Below, in pieces: positions 11,046 through 21,873 of a stretch of 64,000 bases of DNA. Each line of letters starts with the position of its first letter. Positions within the stretch are counted from its first letter, which is position 1. A program made the translations under genes and the position numbers. Under the pieces are notes generated by a model, which searched no databases, had not been told where the DNA came from, and was given only the letters and a program-made list of their open reading frames with translations. The stretch covers positions 278,529,614 through 278,593,613 of the forward strand of contig CP136064.1 in NCBI GenBank assembly GCA_032622095.1, given 5' to 3'. The DNA is from Siphonodentalium dalli. Its lineage: Eukaryota; Mollusca; Scaphopoda; Gadilida; Siphonodentaliidae.

Positions 11046-14000
11046 TCTTTTCGTTAAATTGAGCAAGGAGTTAAATCTAAAAAGCATTTTTGTTTTTGGA
11101 GTTATGTCCCTGGCTCAGCCCACAATTGACCCAGTGACCTCATTTGAATATATATGAACCCTAGTCACACAAGGACCCTTCATACCAAATATAAACCCAT
11201 TCGACCCGATGGTGCATGAGAAGAAGTCTTTTAAGAATTACCCTGGAGGGAAAGAGTTAAGGCCCGGGCTTCACAACTATTTGACAAAGTGACCTCATTT
11301 GAATAAATCTGAATTTGAGCAACCCAGGAAACATCCACACCAAATATGAATCAATTCGACCCGATGGTGCATGAGAAGAAGTCGTTTTAAGAATTACTGT
11401 GGAGGGAAAGAGTTATGGCCCGGGCTTCACAACTATTTGACTCAGTGACCCCTTTTGAACAAATCTGAATTTGAGCCACCTAGGGAACATCCACATCAAA
11501 TATGAACCCATTCGGTCCTATGGATCTAGAGATGTTCAAAGAATTGTTGACAGATGAATGGACGGACAGACAGATGAACAGGCGAGAGACGAGGAGTGGT
11601 GATTATAGCTTCGTCTCAGGTAAGCTCAAAATTACATTTCATTGTACACATCTGTAAATCCCCCCACCAACCATGTGTGGACATCCCTGTGAGAATAGAA
11701 CATGTGTGATTTATTCGGATGCCTGACTGCATTGGCCTAACAATAGTTCCATGACCTTGAAAGCCAGAACATTCTCTTATATATGGGAGACTCCTTATGG
11801 GAGACTTGCATATATAAGAGAATTCATTGGCATATGGTCTTTATAGCTGCACCAACACAGCTCCGGTCATTAAATGGTTAATATTTATACTAAAAATAAA
11901 CTTTAAACTGTCAAACAGGTAATTTGTAGCTGAGATTGCATTCAATACATGGGATTAGATTTCATTCATGCAACCCACTATCAGCTATGTCTGGGAGAGA
12001 TGTGGAAACTGAGATAATTAGTTTGTAATGACTGGACAAACAGTGGTTAATGAGAATTCGTTCTAAGAATTACTATGGAGGAATACAGTTATGGCCCTAG
12101 TTTCGCAACTAATCGACCTGGTGACCTCATTTGAACAGATCTGAATGTGAGTCACCTAGGGAACATCCACAACAAATATGAACCCATTCGGTCTTATAGT
12201 TCTGGAAAAGAAGTCGTTCTAAGAAATACTATAGGGTAATAGAGTTATGGCCCTGGTTTCGCAACTATTTGACCTGGTGACCTCATTTGAACAAATCTGA
12301 ATGTGAGTCACCCAGGAAACATCCACACCAAATATCAACCAATTCGGTCCTATGGATCTAGAGATGTTCACATAATTGTTGACAGATGAATGGACGGACA
12401 GACAGATGAACAGGCGAGAGACGAGGAGTGGTGATTATAGCTTCGTCTCAGGTAAGCTCAAAATTACATTTCATTGTACACATCTGTAAATCCCCCCACC
12501 AACCATGTGTGGACATCACTGTGAGAATAGGACATGTGTGATTTATTCGGATGCCTGACTGCATTGGCCTAACAATAGTTCCATGACCTTGAAAGCCAGA
12601 ACATTCTCTTATATATGGGAGACTCCCTATGGGAGACTTGCATATATAAGAAAATTCATTGGCATATGGTCTTTATTGCTGCACCAGCACAGCTCCGGTC
12701 ATTAAATGGTTAATACTTATACTAAAAATAATCTTTAAACTGTCAAACAGGTAATTTGTAGCTGAGATTGCATTCAATACATGGTATTATATTTCATTCA
12801 TGCAACCCACTATCAGCTATGTCTGGGAGAGATGTGGAAACTGAGATAATTAGTTTATAATGACTGGACAAACAGTGGTTAATGAGAAGTCGTTCTAAGA
12901 ATTACTATGGAGGAATAAATTTATGGCCCTAGTTTCGCCACTAATCAACCTGGTGACCTCATTTGAACAGATCTGAATGTGAGTAACCTAGGGAACATCC
13001 ACAACAAATATGAACCCATTCGGTCTTATAGTTCTGGAAAAGAAGTCGTTCTAAGAATTCCTATGTGGTAATAGAGTTATGGCCCTGGTTTCGTAACTAT
13101 TTGACCTGGTGACCTCATTTGAACAAATCTGAATATGAGTCACCCAGGAAACATCCACACCAAATATGAACCAATTCGACCCGATGGTGCATGGGAAGAA
13201 GTCGTTTTAAGAATTACTATGGAGGGGAAGAGTTATGGCCCGGGCTTCACAACTATTTGACCCAGTGACCTCATTTGAACAAGTCTGAATTTGAGCCACC
13301 TAGGGAACATCCACACCAAATATAAACCCATTCGGTCCTATGGATCTAGAGATGTTCAAAGAATTGTTGACAGATGAATGGACGGACAGACAGATGAACA
13401 GGCGAGAGACGAGGAGTGGTGATTATAGCTTCGTCTCAGGTAAGCTCAAAATTACATTTCATTGTACACATCTGTAAATCCCCCCACCAACCATGTGTGG
13501 ACATCACTGTGAGAATAGGACATGTGTGATTTATTCGGATGCCTGACTGCATTGGCCTAACAATAGTTCCATGACCTTGAAAGTCAGCGCATTCTCTTAT
13601 ATATGGGAGGCTCCCTATGGGAGACTAGCATATATAAGAGAATTCATTGCTGCACCAACACAGCTCCGGTCATTAAATGGGTAATACTTATACTAAAAAA
13701 AATTATTGAATTTTTGTTTAGAGTTATGTGCCTGGCGCTGTCGCTATTTGATCCAGTGACCCCATTTGAACAAATCTGAACCCGGCCCAGTCATCCAATG
13801 ACCACCCATACCAAATATGAGCTAAATCGGCCCAATGGTTAATGAGAAGAAGTCGTTCTATGAATTACTATGGGGAATAAAGTTATGGACCTGGTTTCGC
13901 AACTAATCGACCTGGTGACTCATTTGGACAAATCTAAATGTGAGTCACCTAGGGAACATCCACACCAAATATGAACCCATTCGGTCTTATAGTTCTGGAA

Positions 14001-14204
14001 AAGAAGTCGTTCTAAGAATTACTATGGAGGAATAGAGTTATGGCCCTGGTTTCGCAAATAATTGACCTGGTGACCTCATTTGAACAAATCTAGGAAACAT
14101 CCACACCAAATATGAACCCATTCGGTCTAAAAGTTCTGAAGGAGAAGACCATTCTTGACGGACGGGCGGACGGACGGGCGTCTCGACGGACGGACGCCCA
14201 GACG
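11046..14204. repeat. Large tandem repeat core (about 830-990-bp higher-order units)
   Basis: Two levels of repetition are visible. A unit of about 170 bp carries gaagaagtcgttctaagaat, gagttatggccctgg, gacctcatttgaacaaatct and atccacaccaaatatgaacc. A higher-order unit adds an unrelated block that starts tggatctagagatgttca at 11521, 12352 and 13341 and includes gattatagcttcgtctcagg and accatgtgtggacatc. The starts are 831 and 989 bp apart. The array ends in a GACGGACG-rich stretch (14157-14212). Non-coding. Confidence 0.9.
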
Positions 14205-15759
14205 GGCGGACGAGGAGTGATGAGTATAGCTCCACCGGAGACTTCGTCTCTGGTGAGCTAAAAGATGTGAATGTGTCTTTGTATGATGTGTAGAGTGGAT
14301 TGTTATGGCCCTAACTGTAGCTCTGGCAGACCGCAGAGTATTCTGCTGCTTACCAAGTCTGAGGAGAAATTTTGTTCAAGGTGGACACCTCTATATCCCC
14401 CCCCAATGTTCAACAAAGACCCACTACCTGTGTCCCAGTTTAGAACTACTTGTTTTAGAGTGATTTGACAATTACTGACTAGTATAGTCTTCAGAGTCCC
14501 AGTCTTCTCCGTCTTTACCGTCTGGTGAGCGACCCACAGTCATTGACTGTGTTGTTTCGGTGACCTGGCTAATATTGTTTTTATTCATTTTATCATGAAA
14601 TTGTGTGAAGAGGCCATCTTCAAAGGAGTGGCTACATCTGAGTCCTGTGACAATTTAAGTGAGTATTGTATCTTGGCATAAGATTTCATAATTTTTCATT
14701 ACATGCCTCTGATTCACAGTTCTTAATAGTTTTTGGCAACACAAAACGACCACTGCCGAATTACACATGCAGTGATCGAGTTTCATTGAATGGAACTAGA
14801 CCAACCTGGAATACAAACCAAGCATTAATTAATTGCATGGATAATATTATTTAAGTATTCGCACAAAATGTTAATTGAATGCATAACAAACAATGTCAAT
14901 TATTTAGGGGACAATATTTTATTGACTCTAAGATGTTTCTCGCAGTGTGTAAATATCCTAAAGCACAGTATACTAAGGTCAGTATTAACCTGCGAAACAT
15001 TGGATTGTTTTAGTATTGTGTAGATCTAAATATTTTAGATTGCACGTATGTTTATTGTAGATGTAATACACACTAATTATTCTCACTTTCAGATTAACTA
15101 ATTGAGATTTTGCTGGATTTGCCCTTGCACTGTGAACAAATGCAGAGCATATTAATGAACATGAATTGTCATCTGAACTGAAAATGCAGTGAGTAGATAT
15201 TTGTTATATCATCTCCAGTTGAGTGGTTTCGTTAGCTTCACTTGACAAAGTCAAGAGAGCTATTATCAGTTGGCATCCGTCGTCCGTGCATTAAAGGCCC
15301 ACTTATTAAAGTCGCCGTTTATTTTTTTTATAGTGACTTGATATACGGTTTTAATAACAATCGATGCCATAAAATATGATTAAAATACTATAATTCATCA
15401 CTATTTGAAACATCTGTGTCTCAGAAGATGCCCGCAGAGAAAGAGAAAACTGCTGAAATCATAGAACGACTTCCCCCTTTGGCACCCAGAATGCAACAGA
15501 ATTAAAACTTTATCAATGGAAGGGGAAGAACTCTATCTTTAATATATAGAGTTATTCCCCCTGCATTGAAAATATACTGCTTTTTACTGCAATCTAGATG
15601 ACAAAACTAGCTGCAACTCAACAAAAACAACATGTCCACAGTTTATTACACCGGATAAGTTGATAATACAATGTTTTGAAGCTTCCTCTTTCAAGTGGTA
15701 TACAATATGAAATATTTTATATAATGTAATCTGTGGGTTCGAAAATAGTGGGCCTTTAA
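14205..15759 (-). repeat. Right arm of the long inverted repeat (uninterrupted)
   Basis: Reverse-complement partner of 1057-2231 plus 9548-10145, about 1.55 kb. It contains the empty gypsy target site (cattgaatggaactagacc, 14786-14804) and the intact MITE copy B at its outer end. It lacks the roughly 275-bp segment present at 1757-2032 on the left. Confidence 0.88.
15291..15759 (-). mobile_element. TTAA-type MITE, copy B
   Basis: Complete copy with TTAAAGGCCC at 15291 and ggcctttaa ending at 15759, including the TTAA target sites on both sides. It is in the opposite orientation to copies A and C. Non-coding. Confidence 0.85.
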
Positions 15760-17469
15760 TTAGTACGGCATCCAGTGGCCATCTTGGAATTCACTCTAAA
15801 TTTGCATCACCAAATCCTTTGACACACTCTACAGCTCACATCTATCATCCGATTATCCAACATTCCATATTCATGATAGGGATGAACTCCAGATGAAAGT
15901 TGCCATTGAATATTCTTTAGTACATTGTGTATATATGGTACAATATAATTTAAGATTACTCAATCAGTTTAACAGAAGTAAAATGGGGTCAAAAACCTTC
16001 GGAATGAACACCACTGTTCATAAACGAACTGAGTCAATAAGCTGTACTCACATGGATGATGCATTGGTCCGACATTTCTGCAATTAGGACAGTTTACGCA
16101 AATCAAAATATTTGATAAATTCGTCGACAGCAAACTAGTCAGATTATATTCTATCACCGATGCATTGATTGGAACTCTAAATCGCAAATATACTGGTGTG
16201 ATGCAGCAACTAAACACAACTGAGTCTTCGATTTGCTGAAGGAGTTAGCTGACCCAGACATTTGCTACTTCCAGACATACATCAGGATGTATCCACTGGC
16301 ATATATTCAATCTGGAACATCTGGCATCATGGAACAGTTTGTATCTCTTCAAGAATGTCATTTGGTGTTGTTACTCGACAATCTTGTCCGATTTACATTC
16401 CATGACGACCCCGTTCCAGGTCAATCACGTACGTCACAGTTATGTACACTTCCCATTACAATGAAAGGTGTTCCGAAAGATGCTGCCATAACAGAACATG
16501 GCACGATCAAGAGATATGTGATGGCAGTAACAAATGTGCACGCAAGGACAGTGTAGCACTTACAGAAAATGACAAAATGCAAAACCTCACCAACCCCTCT
16601 CAAGAGGAAACATGGCTTGGACAGAATTCCAGAATGAAGCTAGCTGGGGTGTATACAGTTCCAATTTTAAGATACCTGAGAAAGACATATCTGAAAGATC
16701 TGTTTAGAGAATCCATTGCTGTACCAATATTTGAGGGTCATAATGGTCTTCCTCATTTTATTAATTCATCAAATTCTCACGACATAGAGAACATAAATAT
16801 CAATATGTCAGGTATCACATTTGAGGACCAACCTGGCAGTGAACAAGACGATATCTCAAATGTAGATCAGATTTTCACAGACCACGACATAGAAACATTA
16901 ATATAAGTATATCAAGTATCACCATTGATGACCAATCTAGCATTAAACAAGACGATATCTCAAATGTTGATCAAATTGTCACAAAAAAAATAAAACTTAT
17001 AGATCTGAACGAAGATGTTGAAAAGCCTGAACTAGAAAGACAATTTTCTCCCAGCTTCCCACCCCCTCCAATGAGTTGTAGCCATCCACCCCAGCCTTAG
17101 GTCGAGACGACGATATAAACAAATTGAGGGAAGTACTCGATTTCGTCCTGATAAAAACCGGACACAATCCCTCGCTGGGAGACTGCAAGGATAAGATGAT
17201 GGCACCTGGCCACAAGATTGCGAAGAATATGTTTATATTGGCAGACAAGGACCCGAAATACAGTCATTTCTTATTAGAATTTCCCTTACTACATTTGAGA
17301 AAATCTAAAATAACAAAACTGATTTAGTGCATACAAAGATGCAGGGATCCATCATTTATTCATGTTTATGAAAGACATGGATGGCGAGAAGGAATGGGCA
17401 AAATTGATTAGTATTAGTCACATTGATGCAACAAAAAACATAAGACGGCTGTATAGGGATTGAAGAAGA

Positions 17470-17672
17470 ACAGTGCTATGACAACAATACTCTTCATTTC
17501 TCTCTTCACCTGCCTAATCCTTTTTTCCTCATCGTTCTTCTTCAATGTACTGGTACACTTCGCCCTATTTGTTGTTATTCCTTTGCCCCTTTTAACCTTT
17601 ACTAATAATTCTTCGGGAACTATTGGTGAGGTAACGCATTTTGTCATTTTCTGTAAGTGCTACACTGTCCTT
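17470..17672 (-). pseudogene. Inverted fragment of the same family, two distant parts fused
   Basis: On the minus strand this short stretch encodes KDSVALTENDKM, which on the plus strand lies at 16548 on, followed within about 20 codons by VPEELLVKVKRGKG and KNDEEKRIRQVKREMK, which on the plus strand lie at 18627-18755. Two parts separated by about 2 kb in the surrounding pseudogene are therefore adjacent here, in reverse orientation. This is an internally deleted, inverted second copy lodged within the first. Confidence 0.65.
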
Positions 17673-17679
17673 GCACACA

Positions 17680-17752
17680 TCTTTGATAATAAAACACATC
17701 TTTGATAATAAAACACATCTTTGATAATAAAACACATCTTTGATAATAAATT
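17680..17752. repeat. Short tandem repeat, 19-bp unit, four copies
   Basis: Four head-to-tail copies of cacatctttgataataaaa, immediately next to the inverted gene fragment. Units are contiguous without spacers. Confidence 0.9.
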
Positions 17753-18935
17753 TCATGGAATCACATTCCTCTGATAAACAAATTACATTTGTCAAGGATA
17801 TCGAAGGACAACCCAAGCTATAATCGGAGAGAAATGGCACTTCCTTTATCAACAGTATCTAAGTGACTCATCTTCTAAAAATGCAACATTTAAGTTGCAT
17901 GTGGACATGTTACTGCACTGTGATGAGATTGTTAGTATTTGCCACTCAGAACGACTAGGAGGACCAGATAGTTACAATCTGCTGCTCGCTAGTGTTAAAT
18001 CATCTCTGTCATTTTCTTTTCTAAATGCTGCGACGTCATATACATCGTTCTGTGTTCAGCTTCTACACCAACACTATAGTGCTGGAGATTTTCATGTCAA
18101 CATGAAAAAAAAACACTATTCACCACACCGCATAATGGAGGTCATGTGAATTTAGCATTGGACACCCATCGAGAAATGGACCATGTCGATGCTCTGAGGG
18201 GTTTTCGACCTGGATAAACTTTGGAAAGTATCTTTCCACGGATGTCAGTTATCGATTCACCCAATTCAATACACCACAATAGAGTAGATATGTTTGGTCA
18301 CGATTCAGAAAAGCAGACTGATGAAAACGTCTCATTTAGGTTTGGCAGAGAAGAGACAGAGAGTTGTGAATACTTGTCGCGAGAGTTGTCAAAGACTGAC
18401 ATCAAGCATATTGTACCAACAACAATCCAGATACTCCTACGCCAAGATTCCTTTTCAACAAAGCAAGACCAAACGGTACAATGTGTACAATAAAAAAAAT
18501 CCTTCCCAAAACAATCCTGGACAGGGATACTAAGAGTATTGGTTTGTTTCTGATCAGAAAGTATTGTTGTCATAACAAACTTTTTGGTATGTCAGAATCT
18601 ACAATCCCTATACTTGAACACAAATGAAGTTCCCGAAGAATTATTAGTAAAGGTTAAAAGGGGCAAAGGAATAACAACAAATAGGGCGAAGTGTACCAGT
18701 ACTTTGAATAAGAACGATGAGGAAAAAAGGATTAGGCAGGTGAAGAGAGAAATGAAGACTATTCAAGGATTGAGTTCAAAACACATCTCTTGTCAAGTAC
18801 TTCTCCAGTCAGACTGCTCCAAAAAGGCTGTTCAGAAATCAACTGGCGTGAAGAAAGCCATCACAAACCTAATCAAATAATGTGGTCCACAAAGTGCTGA
18901 AGTAAAACATGAAATAATTTCTGAATTCAAAGGAT

Positions 18936-19163
18936 TCACTGATGTTCAATCGAAAAAAATAAGTATGCCACAGTTGAATTTGCTGGGGTTAATTTCAAGA
19001 CCCATGTGTCATCTGGCTTACAATACATAAGATACATTGATAACGGAATCGTTCGTTTCTCAACATGAACCTTCATAGTCTTGATACAGTCATCAGTAGT
19101 ATTATCTACCCTGTTGGGTAGACGATTTGATTTGGATTTGCTCAGCTCCTGTTCCTGTGCCAT
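18936..19163 (-). other. Open frame running outward from the left outer TIR
   Basis: A 75-codon minus-strand frame starts at the ATG inside the terminal repeat (MAQEQELSKSKSN) and extends into the flank, antisense to the end of the neighbouring pseudogene. The mirror ATG in the right TIR also reads outward. No family is recognised. It may be a chance frame, and only the repeated start makes it worth noting. Confidence 0.3.
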
Positions 19164-19306
19164 CAGGGGTTATAGGTCACGCCGCGTGGGTGTATATGGG
19201 TGAAGGTTATCAGTCTACGTATTCTAGTATACCGTTTGATTTTGATTTGCTCAGCTCCTGATCCTGAGCCATCAGGGGTTAGTGGTCACGCCGCGCTATG
19301 TGTTAT
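19106..19306 (+). repeat. Outer terminal inverted repeat, left
   Basis: About 200 bp that match the reverse complement of 26503-26702. The outer edge is ctaccctgttgggtag and the inner edge is cgccgcgctatgtgttat. Inside, a segment of about 95 bp with gatttgctcagctcctg and ccatcaggggtta is present twice in tandem. On the minus strand each sub-repeat contains an ATG followed by a MAQ-x-QELSKSKSN reading frame, directed out of the element. Confidence 0.85.
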
Positions 19307-19671
19307 CACTAATGAGATTTCGGATGAAAGTTATTACCAGAATAGCGCCTGAGTATCCCTTGTTAACCACGAGGAGGACATATAGCGCGTGAGGGTCGCG
19401 TGTACTAGCGGTAAACAACGGTGACGCGTTATGCAGTAGGTCCCTAGATTTGCGTAGATCTCCGTAGGTCACTCAATTCGCGTAGGTCCCCGCAGTAATG
19501 CAATATATAGTAGGTCTACATGATTTATTGACTGATAAAATTGATTGATACCACTAAATGATCATGTTAGATGTTACTTTGCAATTTGTTTTTTTATAAT
19601 TAATTTCCGAAATCTGATGGGTTTGTTTGCTTAGTGATACTTAGAGGATCATGAAGCCTAACTAAAATTAC

Positions 19672-21149
19672 GTGATTTCTGATCCGGAAAGTAAGAGGAT
19701 TATCTTACTGGCTTCGTGGACAGATATTATTATATTCAAAGAGGACAGATCATTTTCGCAGAGAGAAAGCAGTGGTGGCGCGCTGCAGGATGACTTCAAG
19801 TTTACCGCGTGGATTTCGGGACCCACTTCTTGTGGCAAAATACACTTGCTTAAGAGTATACTTCAAAATTGTTCAGCGAATATACAGCCTTCACCCGAGA
19901 AAATAATTTGGTTCTATAAGTACTGGCAGCCATTATACGATGAAATCAAGGACACAGTCGCGCCATCTGTCCAGTTTATACAAGGCCTTCCGACTAATTT
20001 GGACACCCTCATTCATTCTGGAAAAAGATGTCTGATTGTACTTGATGACCTTATGTCTACGGCGTCCACGGATTCGCGGGTTACTGAATTATTCACCGAA
20101 GGCAGTCACCATTTGGGTATATCCGTGTTTGCGATTAAACAATCTCTGAACAAAAACAAGGACCCCACCAACGGAGAAATTGCCACTACTTGATTCTATT
20201 CAACAACCCCATAGATAAAATGCAGGTAATGACTCTAGCTCGTCAAATGTATCCAGAGAAAACGCAACACTTTATGTGCCATTTCAATAAAGCTACCAAT
20301 CAACCATTTGGTTATCTCGTAGTTGACTCAAAAACGAATACTCCAGAAAGTTTGCGACTGCGCAGTAATATAATGTTGACAAAGGCCAGTATAAAAGAAG
20401 TAAGAATAATACCAAATAACAGTACTGTTGATGAGCCCGTCGATGTGATAACGCATCAAACGAAAGATAACATCAGTGAAACGACATACCCTAGGCTATT
20501 GTCAGAGCAGGAATACGACTCTGAAAGCGAAGACGGTATCATGCCAAGCTGTGACGATTGTGGTGTCGTGTTTGAGACCCAGCATGATGTACAAAGGCAC
20601 ATTAAAAATTGGTGTTCTGATAGGAAGAAAAGAGAAGCAAGTGAAGAAGCACCGGTGAATAATAAAAAACAGAAAATTGACACAAAGAAACTAGATTCAA
20701 TTCCGGACCAGGACAGACACATATTAACACTTCCGACTGAAAAAGAAAACGATTATTTCAAAGATGTGTGGTTACAGGCCCTAGATGACAATAAAGCAGA
20801 GTTAGGTGAATTAGTTGAACGCTATATGAAGAAAGGGCTGACGGAAGAAGAGGCTGAAGAAAAATCAAAAGTGAAGATATGGCCCGAATGTGAGAGGCGT
20901 TTTTAAACATATACGCTGCATTTATACAAAAGTTACTCGAAGTTAGTTTGTGGGAAAACTCATATCAAATTCATGGATCGTGTGTATAAGATGCTAGATG
21001 ATAGCTATGATATACTCCCTGCCGTTCGGATTTCATTGAGGACATATAAACCCCTCCTGATGGAGTACATGAGAAATAAAAGTAAGGACAAAAACGATAA
21101 ACATATAGACTCTGAGCAAGATGACGACGATGACAATATGGATAATTAA
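19672..21149 (+). pseudogene. FtsK/HerA (A32-like) packaging ATPase with C2H2 zinc finger, frameshifted
   Basis: The family pumps viral DNA into capsids in Polinton-like, adintovirus and other large DNA virus lineages. The first piece (19672-20193) has a Walker A-like ISGPTSCGKI (near 19826-19855), in which the Ser/Thr after the Lys is Ile, and a Walker B-like LIVLDDLM (20032-20055), then a sensor-like SHHLGISVF. A frameshift near 20165-20190 moves the reading to another frame, where ARQMYP and GYLVVDSKT continue the fold. A C2H2 finger (C-D-D-C, H-V-Q-R-H, about 20548-20600) and a charged helical segment follow. An in-frame TAA at 20904-20906 splits off the last 80 codons, which end in an acidic tail at 21149. 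No ATG start is in frame before 19672. AATAAA signals lie at 21154 and 21179. The gene is dead in this copy. Confidence 0.75.
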
Positions 21150-21153
21150 CTGA

Positions 21154-21184
21154 AATAAACCTGTTATTCTTGGTGTCGAATAAA
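21154..21184 (+). terminator. Two polyadenylation signals behind the ATPase
   Basis: AATAAA occurs at 21154-21159 and 21179-21184, directly after the stop codon at 21147-21149. This supports transcription in the plus direction by a host polymerase when the gene was intact. Confidence 0.55.
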
Positions 21185-21765
21185 GCAAATGTTGATACAT
21201 TAGTTGTTTATGTGTTTGTGTTGGGTTCCATTTATTGTGTTTGGACATACATATAGGGGTGTGGGTGGAGACATACCACTATATCAATATTTGGGTGTGT
21301 TAATAGAGATTCTCGGTGAAGTCACCCCCCAGGTGCCGGATAAATATTGAAGAGGTTTCTTTGTTGAACCAGCGAAAGAATTGCCATACCGTATAGTGCA
21401 TTAGTATATTCCTGTTATCAGATTTATTAGGCTTACAATAATCACTATTATAATAACTATAACCTGGAAAATATATAGAATATGTGCGCGAGAAATTTCT
21501 CAGATAGTCTATTGGAAGTCTTCAATAGTGCGTTTACGCCCGTGACAAAAACAAATACTTACGATTATATACCCACGTATTAATATATACCTTGATAAAA
21601 TACTGCGGATAACATATATCCCTAGTACACACCCCCCTATTTTCTTTCATATTACATTGATAGGCGATAAGCTCTCGGGTTAACGCGAGGGATATATACG
21701 TTTATCGGAAACGCAGGCGACAAGCGGTATAGTAGGGTTAACGCGAGGGATATATCGTTTAGACA

Positions 21766-21873
21766 TTTACCGCTAGTACACGCGACCCTCACGCGCTATA
21801 TGTCCCCCTCGTGATTAACAAGCGGTACTCAGGCGCTATTCTGGTAATAACTTTCATACGAAATCTCATTAGT
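21766..21873 (-). repeat. Inner terminal inverted repeat, right
   Basis: Reverse-complement partner of 19308-19414, ending gaaatctcattagt. It shares the gagggtcgcgtgtactagcg segment with only scattered differences. Confidence 0.85.

Larger units (their letters stand above)
15960..19075 (+). pseudogene. Degraded copy of a repeated invertebrate protein family (tentatively DUF6589-like)
   Basis: A series of colinear coding pieces in changing frames: GSKTFGMNTTVHKR (15986 on), FTQIKIFDKF, YFQTYIRMYPLAYIQSG (16266 on), LLLDNLVRFTFHDDPVPG, LCTLPITMKGVPKDA (16443 on), KDSVALTENDKM, KLAGVYTVPILRYL, KIAKNMFILADKD (17212 on), LLEFPLLHLRKSKI, HCDEIVSICHSERLGGPDSY (17910 on), SFLNAATSYTSFC, and CSKKAVQKSTGVKKA near 18820. 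At least six frameshifts or stops interrupt it. The order resembles a large multi-copy family in invertebrate genomes that I tentatively relate to DUF6589-type proteins; the function of that family is not known to me. No splice structure or terminal repeats define its limits. Confidence 0.5.
19308..21873 (+). mobile_element. 2.57-kb TIR element carrying a packaging-type ATPase (Polinton-like/adintovirus-like remnant)
   Basis: Left TIR 19308-19414 (actaatgagatttcggatg inward to ctagcggtaaa) matches the reverse complement of 21766-21873 with a few differences. The only gene visible is the ATPase/zinc-finger pseudogene at 19672-21149. No integrase, DNA polymerase B, capsid or protease gene is seen, so it is either a non-autonomous derivative or a remnant. 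Behind the left TIR lies an iteron-like stretch (19433-19497) built on gtaggtc. Before the right TIR, gggttaacgcgagggatata occurs twice (21677 and 21735). No convincing target duplication is readable at the ends. It lies inside a second, larger pair of inverted repeats. Confidence 0.65.

Noticed and set aside
17680-17752. Regular short repeats resembling a CRISPR array
   Set aside because: The units are directly contiguous without unique spacers, and the genome is eukaryotic.
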